Shown: positions 5,621 to 13,252 of the stretch, one piece after another
How the letters are laid out: each line of letters starts with the position of its first letter
Position numbering within the stretch: the stretch's first letter is position 1
Assembly (NCBI GenBank): GCA_036570545.1
Contig: DATCXZ010000043.1
Coordinates: 1-15,026 of the forward strand
Direction of reading: 5' to 3'
Origin: Pelagibius sp036570545
GTDB lineage: Bacteria > Pseudomonadota > Alphaproteobacteria > Kiloniellales > Kiloniellaceae
Length of the DNA stretch: 15,026 nt
The notes under the pieces: generated by a model
What the model was told of the DNA's origin: nothing
Database searches by the model: none
The model's input: the letters and a program-made list of their open reading frames with translations, nothing else
Program-made: the position numbers and the translations under genes

Positions 5621-6780
5621 GCGACCTCCGCCAAGGTCTCGGCTGGGGGCGTGTTGCGCGAGCGTCCGCAGCGCACCTGGCCGTCGATGATCACCATCGA
5701 GACGCCCGGCAGGTCGCCCATCCTCACCGATTCCAGCAGCGTCCTGCCGGCGGTGTGCTGGGCCCGGTCCATGACGACGAAATCGGCGGCGCGGCCCGGC
5801 TCGACGAGCCCGCAGTCGAGCTCGCGCATGCGCGCCGTGTTGCCGGTGGCGAAGCAGAACACCGTCTCCGCCGGCACCTCGCCGATCGAAGACAGCAGCG
5901 CGATGAGGCGCAGGATGCCGAGCGGCTGCACGCCGGAGCCGGCCGGTGAATCGGTGCCGAGAATGATGCGCTCCGGCTGGCCGAGTTCCATCGCCGTGCG
6001 CATGGCGTAGAGCCCCGCCAGCTCGTTGCCGTTGTGCACGATCTCGACCGCGCGCGTGCAGCTCTCGCAGAGGCAGCGGATCTGGGTGAGCGGCAGCGCC
6101 GTGTGGCCGCCATTGATGTGGCCGATGACGTCGGCGTCGGCCTCCAGCACCACGTCGGCGTCGATGAGGCCGGAGCCTGGGATCGAGGGACCGCCGGTGT
6201 GGATGGTGCTCTGGATGCCGTACTTGCGCGCCCAGGCGACCATGCGCTTCGCCTCCTCGCCCTGCTTCACGCCGCCGAGGCCGACCTCGCCCAGCAGCTT
6301 CACGCCGGACTCGGCGAGCTGCTTGAAGTCCTCCTCGACCATGCCCTGCTCGAGCACCGGCGCGCCGGCGTGCACCTTCACGCCCGCCGGCCGCATGTTG
6401 TGGAAGGCGCGCTGAGCGGTGATCGCCAGCGCCTTCAGCCCGACGATGTCCTTGGGGCGACCCGGCAGGTGCACCTCGCCGGCGGAGATCATGGTGGTGA
6501 CGCCGCCGTTGAGGAATGACTCTATCCAGTTGAGCTGGCTCTGGCGCGGCGTCCAATCGCCGAACACCGGGTGCACGTGGCTATCGATGAGGCCGGGCGC
6601 CACCGTGGTGCCCCTGGCGTCCACCGTTTTGGCGGCACCGGATGTATCGACCGCCGACGCCTTGCCGACCTCGACGATGCGGCCGTCGACCGCGACGATG
6701 GTGTCGGCCTCGAGGATCGGCTTCACGAGATCGCCCGAGAGCAGCGTCCCGATGTTCCTGATGACCAGCTTCTCGCCCAT
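5617..6780 (-). CDS. ena: Enamidase-like binuclear metal amidohydrolase
   Basis: A 387-residue amidohydrolase-superfamily enzyme that looks much closer to Eubacterium barkeri enamidase (EC 3.5.2.18) than to generic imidazolonepropionases. Shared landmarks are the opening IRNIGTLLSGD, the metal motif HVH (His68, His70), GGVTTMISAG (92-101) and PGRPKD. Further ones are RPAGVKVHAGA (130-140), GEVGLGG (Glu165), HTGGPSIPGS (His194), HINGG (His221), GTDSPAGSG (Asp277), PLGILR and the terminal SRNTPPA. Enamidase hydrolyses 6-oxo-1,4,5,6-tetrahydronicotinate, opening the ring and releasing ammonia to give 2-formylglutarate in the cytoplasm. Family resemblance is seen directly; the exact substrate here is inference. 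The ATG at 6780 is chosen because GGAGG lies seven bases upstream, whereas the in-frame ATG at 6804 would put that site inside the coding region. The stop overlaps the MarR gene by 4 bp. Confidence 0.85.
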   Translation of the reverse strand: MGEKLVIRNIGTLLSGDLVKPILEADTIVAVDGRIVEVGKASAVDTSGAAKTVDARGTTVAPGLIDSHVHPVFGDWTPRQSQLNWIESFLNGGVTTMISAGEVHLPGRPKDIVGLKALAITAQRAFHNMRPAGVKVHAGAPVLEQGMVEEDFKQLAESGVKLLGEVGLGGVKQGEEAKRMVAWARKYGIQSTIHTGGPSIPGSGLIDADVVLEADADVIGHINGGHTALPLTQIRCLCESCTRAVEIVHNGNELAGLYAMRTAMELGQPERIILGTDSPAGSGVQPLGILRLIALLSSIGEVPAETVFCFATGNTARMRELDCGLVEPGRAADFVVMDRAQHTAGRTLLESVRMGDLPGVSMVIIDGQVRCGRSRNTPPAETLAEVA

Positions 6781-6787
6781 CGCGATA

Positions 6788-6792
6788 CCTCC
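6788..6792 (-). promoter_or_regulatory. Ribosome binding site deciding the enamidase start
   Basis: GGAGG on the minus strand, seven bases before the ATG at 6780. It argues against the longer start at 6804. Confidence 0.75.
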
Positions 6793-6811
6793 CTCAACAT
6801 CCAAACTCTCA

Positions 6812-6852
6812 CCTCATCCTGAGGCGGGCCGTAAGGCCCGTCTCGAAGGATG
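6812..6852. repeat. Dispersed palindromic repeat (CTCATCCTGAGG type)
   Basis: The outer arms CATCCT (6815-6820) and AGGATG (6847-6852) enclose a perfect inner hairpin CGGGCC-GTAA-GGCCCG (6825-6840). The CTCATCCTGAGG ... CTCGAAGGATG frame matches a repeat often seen between genes in alphaproteobacterial genomes. It occupies the livF-enamidase gap (6781-6884) and could also act as a 3' hairpin for the transporter transcript. It differs from the TGTCA/CTTGN family elsewhere in the window. Confidence 0.7.
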
Positions 6853-6884
6853 CGCCGCAGGCTCCGTCACCTGTTCAACAGCAT

Positions 6885-7586
6885 CTACACCGCCAGGTAC
6901 TGCTGGCGGACCTCTTCATTGCGCTCCAGCTCCGCCATGGCGCCCTCGTAGCGGATGCGCCCGGTCTCGATCACGTAGGCGCGGTCGCTCACCAGGGCGG
7001 CGAAGTGGAGGTTCTGCTCCGACAGCAGCACCGGAATGCCCTGCGCCTTGATTTCCTGCACCACCGTGATGATCTGCTCCACCACCACCGGCGCCAGGCC
7101 CTCGGAGGGCTCGTCGAGCAGAATGCAGCCGGGATTGCCCATCAGGGTGCGCGCGATGGTCAGCATCTGCTGCTCGCCGCCGCTGAGCGTGCCGGCAAGG
7201 CGGTGGCGCGCGGCGGCGAGGTTGGGGAAGAGATCGAGGAGATCGTTGTCGGACCAGGTCCGCGTGCCGGCGCGCGGCGGCTGGCGGCCGCACTCGAGAT
7301 TCTCCTGCACGCTCAGGCGCGCGAAGACGCGGCGATCTTCCGGCACGTAGCCGAGGCCGCGCCGCGCGATGCGGTGCGGTGGCTGCCCCAGGATCTCCTC
7401 GCCGTCGTAGGCGATGCTGCCGGCGCCGACCCGCACCATGCCCATGATCGACTTGATGGTGGTCGACTTGCCGGCGCCGTTGCGGCCCACCAGCACGACG
7501 ATCTCTCCCTTGGCGAGGGTGAGCGAGACCTCGGCCAGGATGTGCGCCTGCCCGTAGTAGCTGTGGATGCCTCTTAACTCCAGCAT
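6885..7586 (-). CDS. livF: HAAT-family ABC transporter ATPase, LivF type
   Basis: One of the two ATP-hydrolysing subunits of a branched-chain-amino-acid-type (HAAT) importer, on the cytoplasmic face of the membrane. It has 233 residues, the normal LivF length. Walker A GRNGAGKST is at 34-42, Q-loop region YVPEDRRVFARLSVQENL near 80-97, ABC signature LSGGEQQ near 134-140, Walker B ILLDEPSEGLAP near 155-166, and the switch region SEQN where LivF proteins carry Q/N in place of the H-loop histidine. The ATG at 7586 lies five bases after the livG stop, with the ribosome binding site (a G-run) inside the end of livG. It is the last gene of the transporter operon; the enamidase gene follows after 104 bp containing a palindromic repeat. 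The substrate cannot be read from an ATPase. Confidence 0.95.
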   Translation of the reverse strand: MLELRGIHSYYGQAHILAEVSLTLAKGEIVVLVGRNGAGKSTTIKSIMGMVRVGAGSIAYDGEEILGQPPHRIARRGLGYVPEDRRVFARLSVQENLECGRQPPRAGTRTWSDNDLLDLFPNLAAARHRLAGTLSGGEQQMLTIARTLMGNPGCILLDEPSEGLAPVVVEQIITVVQEIKAQGIPVLLSEQNLHFAALVSDRAYVIETGRIRYEGAMAELERNEEVRQQYLAV

Positions 7587-7591
7587 GGCAG

Positions 7592-8428
7592 TCAGCCCCC
7601 CGCCCCGTAGACCCTGCCCTCGCCGAGGTAGGTCTTCAGCACCAGCGGGTCGCGGCGGATCGCGTCGGCCTTTCCCTCGGCGATCAGCTCGCCGCGGCTC
7701 AGCACGATGATGCGGTCGGCGTGGCTGAACACGATGTCCATGTCGTGCTCGGTGAACAGCACGGCGACACGCCTTTCATGGGCGAGCCGCGCGGCGAGGC
7801 CCATGAGGGCGACGCGCTCGCGCGGCGCCATGCCGGCGGTCGGCTCGTCCATCAGCAGCACCCGCGGCCGGTTGCCGAGGGCGATGGCCAGCTCGACCCG
7901 CTTCAGGTCGCCGTAGGCGAGCACGCCGCAGGGGCGGTCCGCCTGCGCCGCCATGCCGACCATCTCGAGCAGCGCCAGCGCTTCGTCGCGGTGGCGGCCG
8001 ACCGCGCGCCGGGTGAAGGAGAACAGCTCGCGCCGCTCGCTCATCAGCACCATGGCGACGTTCTCCACCACCGTCATGGAGGCGAAGGTCGCGGTGATCT
8101 GGAAGGTGCGCCCGACGCCGCGGCGCCAGATCTGCGGCGGCGTCAGGCCGACCAGTTCCTCGCCCGCCAGCTTCACGCTGCCCCGGTCGGGTTGGATCTG
8201 GCCGTTCAGCATATTGAAGCAGGTGCTCTTCCCCGCGCCGTTGGGGCCGATCAGCGCCAGCAGTTCGCCCTCCGCGACCTGGAAGCTCACGTCCTTCACC
8301 GCCTCGACGCCGCCGAAGGCCTTGCTCAGGCCCCGCACCGCCAGGCTTGGGGCCGCCAGACTCGAGGCCGCGTCGCTCGGAACGGCAGGGCGTGGCGCCA
8401 TGGTCGCTGCAGGTCGCTCGGCACTCAT
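7592..8428 (-). CDS. livG: HAAT-family ABC transporter ATPase, LivG type
   Basis: The second ATPase subunit of the importer, 278 residues. A poorly conserved alanine-rich extension of about 28 residues precedes the ABC domain. Walker A GPNGAGKS is at 61-68. The LivG-typical GRTFQITATFASMTVVENV runs at 106-124, with signature LAYGDLKR (170-177) in place of the classical LSGGQ, Walker B RVLLMDEPTAGMAP (189-202) and the H-loop EHDMD with His228. The start chosen is the ATG at 8428 because it overlaps the stop of the permease gene by 4 bp (ATGA). An in-frame ATG at 8401 would remove part of the extension and remains possible. A much longer open frame continuing upstream is only an alternative frame through the permease gene. 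Confidence 0.94.
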   Translation of the reverse strand: MSAERPAATMAPRPAVPSDAASSLAAPSLAVRGLSKAFGGVEAVKDVSFQVAEGELLALIGPNGAGKSTCFNMLNGQIQPDRGSVKLAGEELVGLTPPQIWRRGVGRTFQITATFASMTVVENVAMVLMSERRELFSFTRRAVGRHRDEALALLEMVGMAAQADRPCGVLAYGDLKRVELAIALGNRPRVLLMDEPTAGMAPRERVALMGLAARLAHERRVAVLFTEHDMDIVFSHADRIIVLSRGELIAEGKADAIRRDPLVLKTYLGEGRVYGAGG

Positions 8429-10311
8429 GCCCGCCGCGCTCCCGTGGAGGAGACCGCGGGCGGCGCGGCCTCCAGCTTCAGGAAGCGCCCCAGGTGATGA
8501 CGCGCGGCGCCGCCGAGGCCCTGCGGGAAGAGCACCACCAGGACGACGATGGTGATGCCGAGCAGCAGGCGCCAGTAGGGGAACTCGATGAGCAGGTCGT
8601 GCAGCCAGGTGAAGACGGCCGCGCCGACGACGGGACCGGAGAGCGATTCGATGCCGCCGAGCAGCACCATGAGCAGCGCGTCGAAGGAGCGCGGGATCGA
8701 CATCTCGTCCGGGAAGATCGAGCCTTTGGAGAAGGCGAAGAGGCCGCCGGCGAGCCCCGCCATGGCGCCGGCGAAGACGAAGGCGACGAGCTGCTGGCGC
8801 TTTGCGTCGATGCCGATGGCCGCGCTGCGCAGCAGCGAGTCGCGCGTCGCCCTGAGGCCGTAGCCGAAGGGCGCGAAGACGACGTGGCGAATGACGAAGA
8901 TGCCGGCCGCCGCCACCGCCAGCGCCACATAGTAGAAGGCGACGATGCCGGAAGCCCAGGCCGAGGGCCAGATCCCGAGCAGGCCGTCGTCGCCGTTGGT
9001 GACCTCCGACCACTGGAAGACGATGGACCACGCGACCTGCGCGAAGGCCAGCGTCAGCATCGCGAAGTAGACGCCGGAGAGACGCACGCAGAACCAACCG
9101 ATCACGAGCGCCAGCAGCCCCGCGCCGAAGGGCGCAAGAAGCAAGGCCAGTTCGAAGGGCGTCGCGGCGTAGGTGACCATGAGCGCCGCCGCATAGGCGC
9201 CGCCGCCGTAGAAGGCGGCATGGCCGAAGGAGACCAGCCCGCCGATCGACAGCAGGAAGTGCAGGCTGGCGGCGAAGAGCGCCAGCACCAGGATGTCGAC
9301 GAGCAGCACCAGGATGAAGTCGTCGACCACCAGCGGCGCCGCGGCGAGCGCCGCCAGCACCGCGGCGACGAAGAGCTTGTAATGCGGCCCGGCCGGCAGC
9401 ACCACCTGGGTCAAGCCGGCCTCGGCCTTGTGACCGGCGGCCTCCGGGTGGCCGAGCAGGCCGGTCGGCCGCACGACGAGGATGACGGCCATGAGGATGA
9501 ACATCAGCACCAGCGTTCCCTGCGGCCACACCAGGATGCCGAAGGTATTGAGCTCCGAGATCAGCACGGCGGCGAGGAAGGCGCCGAGGATCGAGCCCAT
9601 GCCGCCGACCACGGTGACGACGAAGACCTCGGCGAGGATGCCGAAGTCCATCAGCAGGTTGGCGTCGCCCTTGGGAAGCTGCACCGCGCCGCCGAGGCCG
9701 GCCAGCGCGGAGCCGAGCACGAAGACGCCGGTGAACAGCAGCGACTGGTTGACGCCGAGGGCGCCCACCATCTCGCGGTCCTCGGTCGCCGCGCGCACCA
9801 GGATGCCCCAGCGCGTGCGGTTGAACAGCAGCCAGAGGCTCGCCAGAACCAGCGGCCCGATGACGATCAGCGCCAGGTCGTAGGTCGGCAGCGGCACGTC
9901 GCCGATGCGCACGATGCCGGTCAGCCCCGGCGCACGCGGCCCCAGCAGGTTCTCCGCGCCCCAGTACCAGAACGCCACGTCCTGCACGATGAGAATGACG
10001 CCGAAGGTGGCGATGAGCTGGAACAGTTCCGGCGCCTTGTAAAGGCGGCGCAGGATGAGGGTCTCGACCAGCAGGCCGACCAGTCCGACCGCGATCGAGG
10101 CGATCAGCAGCGCGACCCAGAAGCCGAGCGCGCCGCCGCCCAGGCTATGCACCAGCGAATAGCCGAAGTAGGCGCCCAGCATGTAGAAGGAGCCGTGGGC
10201 GAAGTTCACCACGCGGGTCACACCGAAGATGATCGACAGGCCCGAGGCGGCGAGGAACAGCGCCGAAGCGCTTGCCAGCCCCGAGAGGAACTGCACCAGG
10301 TAGACGGCCAT
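8425..10311 (-). CDS. Fused HAAT permease, LivH-LivM
   Basis: The membrane part of the importer as one 628-residue polypeptide. Residues 1-290 are a complete LivH-type permease, with the hallmark NFAHGSFYMLGAYFG (36-50) and the EAA-like loop RAATEDREMVGALGVN (173-188). After a linker around 285-310 (RPTGLLGHPEAAG), residues 311-600 form a LivM-type permease with SFGHAAFYGGGAYAAAL (361-377), SGVYFAMLTLAFAQ (412-425) and LRATRDSLLRSAAIGID (487-502). Together they have roughly 16-18 hydrophobic segments. In most systems LivH and LivM are separate genes. No stop or frameshift interrupts the junction, so the fusion appears genuine. The gene starts 84 bp after the binding-protein stop with a weak ribosome binding site and overlaps livG by 4 bp. 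Confidence 0.94.
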   Translation of the reverse strand: MAVYLVQFLSGLASASALFLAASGLSIIFGVTRVVNFAHGSFYMLGAYFGYSLVHSLGGGALGFWVALLIASIAVGLVGLLVETLILRRLYKAPELFQLIATFGVILIVQDVAFWYWGAENLLGPRAPGLTGIVRIGDVPLPTYDLALIVIGPLVLASLWLLFNRTRWGILVRAATEDREMVGALGVNQSLLFTGVFVLGSALAGLGGAVQLPKGDANLLMDFGILAEVFVVTVVGGMGSILGAFLAAVLISELNTFGILVWPQGTLVLMFILMAVILVVRPTGLLGHPEAAGHKAEAGLTQVVLPAGPHYKLFVAAVLAALAAAPLVVDDFILVLLVDILVLALFAASLHFLLSIGGLVSFGHAAFYGGGAYAAALMVTYAATPFELALLLAPFGAGLLALVIGWFCVRLSGVYFAMLTLAFAQVAWSIVFQWSEVTNGDDGLLGIWPSAWASGIVAFYYVALAVAAAGIFVIRHVVFAPFGYGLRATRDSLLRSAAIGIDAKRQQLVAFVFAGAMAGLAGGLFAFSKGSIFPDEMSIPRSFDALLMVLLGGIESLSGPVVGAAVFTWLHDLLIEFPYWRLLLGITIVVLVVLFPQGLGGAARHHLGRFLKLEAAPPAVSSTGARRA

Positions 10312-10395
10312 CGGGCGTTCTCGATCCTGTTCCTGGAGAAGCAGCGGGGGACCGGATCGCGCCGCTGCGCCGTCCGGTCCCTGCCGCCGCCGGAC

Positions 10396-11601
10396 TCAGC
10401 CTTCGGCCGGGCGCAGCGTCTTCACCACCTCGTCCGAGGGCATGTAGTCGTCACCCTCCTCGTAGCTCCAGTCGACCATCACGCCCTTGCCGTCCTTCAC
10501 CGCGGTCTTGCCGACCCAGGCGCCCATGGTGGATTGATGGTCGAGCGCGCGGTAGGTGATCGGCCCCAACGGGGTGTCGAGCTGGAGGCCCTTGAACGCA
10601 TCCACGATGGCCTCGGTCTCGGTGCTGCCGGCCTTCTCGATCGCCGCGGCGATCGACAGGATGGTGTTGTAGCCGACCAGCGAGCCGAGGCGCGGGTAGT
10701 CGTCGTACTTCGCCTGATAGGCCTTCACGAAGGCATTGTGCTCCGGCGTGTCGATGGCGTCCCAGGGGTAGCCGGTGACGATCCAGCCCTCCGGCGCCTC
10801 CTCGCCGAGCGGGTCGAGGTACTCCGGCTCGCCGGTCAGCAGGCCCAGCATGGTGCGGTCCTTGAACAGCTCGCGCAGGTTGCCCTCGCGCACGAAGCGG
10901 GCGAGATCGCCGCCGAAGGTGACGTTGTAGATGCCGTCGGGCTTCAGCGCCTCCAGCGCCTGCACCTCGGCCGCGGCGTCGATCTTGCCGAGCGCCGGCC
11001 ACTGCTCGCCGACGAACTCGACGTCCGGCACCCTCTGCTTCAGCGCTTCCTTGAAGGCGGCGACGGCGTCCTTGCCGTAGGCATAGTTCGGCGCGATGGT
11101 CGCCCAGCGCTTGGCGCCGGTCTTGGCCGCCTCCTCCGCCAGCATCGAGGCCTGCGCATAGGTGCTGGGCCTGAGACGAAAGGTGTAGCGGTTGCCCTCC
11201 TGCCAGATCAACGAGTCGGCCAGCGGCTCCGCCGCCAGGTAGACGCGCTGCTTCTGGCCGGCGTAGGCGGCCAGCGCGAGGCCGACGTGCGAGTAGAAGG
11301 AGCCGGTGATCATGACCACGTCTTCGCGTGTGAACAGCTCTTCCGCGTAGCGCACCGCCTCGCCCGGCTTGCCCTGGTCGTCACGCGACACGACCTCCAG
11401 CGGCCGGCCCAACACGCCGCCCTTGGCGTTGATCTGCTCGACCGCGAGATCGACCGCCTGCTTGTAGGGAATGGTGAAGGCCGGCAGGGCCTTGTAGCTG
11501 TTGATATCGCCGATGCGAATCGGATCGGCCGCCTGCGCCGCGCCCACGCCCGAAAGCGCGAAGACCAGCACGGCCGTCCCCAGAAGCTTCCTCATGCCCA
11601 T
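10396..11601 (-). CDS. HAAT-family periplasmic substrate-binding protein
   Basis: The solute receptor of the importer: a 401-residue type I periplasmic binding protein (LivJ/LivK or Peripla_BP_6 class). A signal peptide MGMRKLLGTA...AAQA (cleavage near 24) leads to the mature start ADPIRIGDINSY. Family landmarks are AVEQINAKGGVLGRPLEVVSRDDQG (68-92 region), MITGSFYSHVGLALA, RLRPSTYAQASMLAEEA, APNYAYGKDAVAAFK and VGYNTILSIAAAIEKAGST. The ligand-binding residues do not identify the solute, and relatives bind branched-chain amino acids, amides, urea or aromatic acids. The nearby enamidase and ferredoxin genes make an N-heterocyclic acid an attractive guess. AGGAGG six bases upstream fixes the ATG at 11601. 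The upstream 279-bp gap carries a palindromic element and presumably this operon's promoter. Confidence 0.95.
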   Translation of the reverse strand: MGMRKLLGTAVLVFALSGVGAAQAADPIRIGDINSYKALPAFTIPYKQAVDLAVEQINAKGGVLGRPLEVVSRDDQGKPGEAVRYAEELFTREDVVMITGSFYSHVGLALAAYAGQKQRVYLAAEPLADSLIWQEGNRYTFRLRPSTYAQASMLAEEAAKTGAKRWATIAPNYAYGKDAVAAFKEALKQRVPDVEFVGEQWPALGKIDAAAEVQALEALKPDGIYNVTFGGDLARFVREGNLRELFKDRTMLGLLTGEPEYLDPLGEEAPEGWIVTGYPWDAIDTPEHNAFVKAYQAKYDDYPRLGSLVGYNTILSIAAAIEKAGSTETEAIVDAFKGLQLDTPLGPITYRALDHQSTMGAWVGKTAVKDGKGVMVDWSYEEGDDYMPSDEVVKTLRPAEG

Positions 11602-11607
11602 TCTGTG

Positions 11608-11613
11608 CCTCCT
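11608..11613 (-). promoter_or_regulatory. Strong ribosome binding site of the binding-protein gene
   Basis: AGGAGG, six bases before the ATG at 11601. It is the strongest ribosome binding site in the transporter operon, in keeping with excess synthesis of the periplasmic receptor. Confidence 0.75.
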
Positions 11614-11681
11614 GTTCTCGTTCTGCTTACTTGACGATCTGCTGCTTCAGGTATCGTTTTAGCTGTCTGCCGGTATAAGGC

Positions 11682-11839
11682 TGTCGTCCCCGCACTTGTT
11701 GCCGGGACCTAATGCCCTAACCGTTCGATCGCTGATGGAGATCGGCGTCCTGCGCTTGCGGCTCGCAAGGATGCAAACCTGGTAAAGCATCGCCCTCCAT
11801 TGACGCCAATGGGTCCCGGCAACAAGTGCCGGGACGACA
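11682..11839. repeat. Palindromic intergenic element, copy 2 (28-bp terminal inverted repeats)
   Basis: Terminal arms of 28 bp, 11682-11709 and 11812-11839, are inverted copies with a single mismatch and begin TGTCGTCCC. Each arm is itself a hairpin with loop CTTGT (ACAAG on the opposite arm). About 100 bp of unique sequence lies between them, with no open frame worth calling. It fills most of the gap between the ferredoxin gene and the binding-protein gene, about 80 bp before the latter's ATG. No clear target-site duplication is seen. Confidence 0.88.
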
Positions 11840-11880
11840 ACGGTGTGTTTGTGCGCGCCTCCTCACCCGCCCGCAACCTT

Positions 11881-12195
11881 TTAGTCCCAGTCCGGCGCGA
11901 TGGTGACTTCCAGGCCGTCGAAAGCGGGGGTCATGGCGATCTGGCACGACAGGCGTGAGTTCGTCTCGACCGCGAAGGCGAGGTCGAGCATGTCGATCTC
12001 GTCGTCGCTCTGCGGCAGCAGGCGGTCCAGCCACTGCGGCGCCACATAGACATGGCAGGTGGCGCAGGCGCAGCAGCCGCCGCACTCGGCGCGCACGCCG
12101 AGATCCTCCGAGGTCAGCACCTCCATCAGGGTATCGCCCTCCTGAAAAGGGAGCTCGTGCATGCCGCCCTCCCGGTCGGTTGCGATAACCTTCAT
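11881..12195 (-). CDS. [2Fe-2S] ferredoxin, adrenodoxin type
   Basis: A 104-residue small electron carrier, cytoplasmic. The cluster-binding cysteines fit the adrenodoxin/putidaredoxin pattern: Cys38-x5-Cys44-x2-Cys47-x36-Cys84, within ECGGCCACATCHVYV. Two further cysteines, 41 and 42, sit inside the binding loop and are unusual. Acidic residues in the 64-71 region (SDDEIDML) match the partner-docking helix of this family. The start ATG at 12195 has GAGGGA about seven bases upstream. It lies 25 bp after the ferredoxin-NADP reductase gene, so the two are almost certainly one electron-transfer module. Adrenodoxin-type ferredoxins can also serve cytochromes P450 or Rieske oxygenases, but no such partner is in the window. 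The context suggests a ring-reducing enzyme instead. Confidence 0.94.
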   Translation of the reverse strand: MKVIATDREGGMHELPFQEGDTLMEVLTSEDLGVRAECGGCCACATCHVYVAPQWLDRLLPQSDDEIDMLDLAFAVETNSRLSCQIAMTPAFDGLEVTIAPDWD

Positions 12196-12220
12196 AACCA
12201 GTCCCTCATAACCAAACCCG

Positions 12221-13252
12221 TCATGCCACCTGCAGCCTTTCGTGTAGCTCGGTCGATGTGGTGGTGTACTGGAAGCGCAGCTTCCGGTCCGGGTGCACGT
12301 AGTGGAAGGCCCGGTGCGCCATCAGCGCGGCCTCGTGGAAGCCGGAGAGAATGAGCTTCAGCTTGCCCGCATAGCTGTTGATGTCGCCGATCGCGAAGAT
12401 GCCCGGCACCGAGGACTCAAAGGCCGCAGTGTCGACAACGATGTGGTTCTCGTGGAGATTCAGCCCGAAGTCGGCGATCGGGCCGAGCTTCATGGTCAGG
12501 CCGTAGAACGGCAGCAGGGTGTCGCAGGATACGGCGAACTCGCCCTGCTCCGGCGACTTCAGCCGCACGCCGCTCAGCTTGCCGGCGCTTCCCTCGAGGC
12601 CGGCGATCTGGGCCACCACGAAGCTGATCTTTCCGGCGTCGGCCAGGGCGCGCATGCGCGCGACGGAATCGGGCGCGGCGCGGAAGTCGGGCCGCCGGTG
12701 CACCAGGGTGACGCTGGCGGCCACCGGCTGCAGGTTCAGCGTCCAGTCGAGCGCAGAGTCGCCGCCGCCGGCGATGACGAGATGCCGGCCGCGGAAGGTC
12801 TCCATCTTGCGCACCGAGTAGAACACCGAGCTGCCCTCGTAGGCGTCGATGCCGGCGATCGGCGGCCTCTTGGGCACGAAGCTGCCGCCGCCGGCCGCGA
12901 TCACGATGACCGGCGCCTCGATGGCCTGGCCCTGGTCGGTGGTCATCAGCCAGTGGCCGTTGTCGAGCCGCTCCAGCTTCTCGGCCATCTGCCCCAGGTG
13001 GAACACCGGCTCGAAGGGCTCTGCCTGCTTCAGCAGGCGATCGACCAGCTCGCCGCCGGTGACCACCGGCAGCGCCGGGATGTCGTAGATCGGCTTCTCC
13101 GGATAGAGCTCGGCGCACTGACCGCCGGGCTTGTCCTGGATGTCGACGATGTGGGCCTTGAGGCCCAGCAGGCCGAGCTCGAAGACGGCGAAGAGGCCGA
13201 CCGGCCCGGCGCCGACGATCACCGCGTCGGTGACGATACGATTTTCACTCAT
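12221..13252 (-). CDS. Ferredoxin-NADP reductase, thioredoxin-reductase-like type
   Basis: A 343-residue flavoprotein moving electrons between NADPH and ferredoxin. The FAD-binding motif VIVGAGPVGLFA is at 11-22, followed by GGQCAELYPEKPIYDIP (43-59), which is diagnostic of the TrxR-like FNR class (Bacillus YumC, Rhodopseudomonas and Chlorobium FNR). The NADP motif AGGGDSALDW (161-170) is followed by LVHRRPDFR (183-191), whose arginines favour NADPH. The second FAD motif FAIGDINSY (286-294) and the C-terminal FQYTTTSTELHERL (327-340) also fit. There is no CxxC redox pair, which excludes thioredoxin reductase. It begins with an ATGA overlap to the upstream DUF1185 gene and is followed by the ferredoxin gene after 25 bp. 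The likely job is to supply reduced ferredoxin to a dedicated enzyme of this locus. Confidence 0.95.
   Translation of the reverse strand: MSENRIVTDAVIVGAGPVGLFAVFELGLLGLKAHIVDIQDKPGGQCAELYPEKPIYDIPALPVVTGGELVDRLLKQAEPFEPVFHLGQMAEKLERLDNGHWLMTTDQGQAIEAPVIVIAAGGGSFVPKRPPIAGIDAYEGSSVFYSVRKMETFRGRHLVIAGGGDSALDWTLNLQPVAASVTLVHRRPDFRAAPDSVARMRALADAGKISFVVAQIAGLEGSAGKLSGVRLKSPEQGEFAVSCDTLLPFYGLTMKLGPIADFGLNLHENHIVVDTAAFESSVPGIFAIGDINSYAGKLKLILSGFHEAALMAHRAFHYVHPDRKLRFQYTTTSTELHERLQVA

Noticed and set aside
5147..6556. A 469-codon reading that would fuse a long N-terminal part to the MarR protein
   Set aside because: The front is an alternative frame through the enamidase-like gene. The GTG at 5620 with GGAGG and the GTGA overlap fits the normal MarR length.
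7592..9529. A 645-codon reading that would fuse a long N-terminal part to LivG
   Set aside because: The upstream part is an out-of-frame reading of the LivM domain. The real livG starts at 8428 with an ATGA overlap.
8347..11634. A 1095-codon open frame on the plus strand
   Set aside because: It lies antisense to the permease and binding-protein genes, whose motifs are unmistakable. It has the H/D/Q/R-rich composition typical of antisense frames in GC-rich DNA, with no domain recognisable.
12221..13252. Thioredoxin reductase
   Set aside because: The CxxC redox pair is absent, and the GGQCAELYPEKPIYDIP and FQYTTTS segments are those of the ferredoxin-NADP reductase class.
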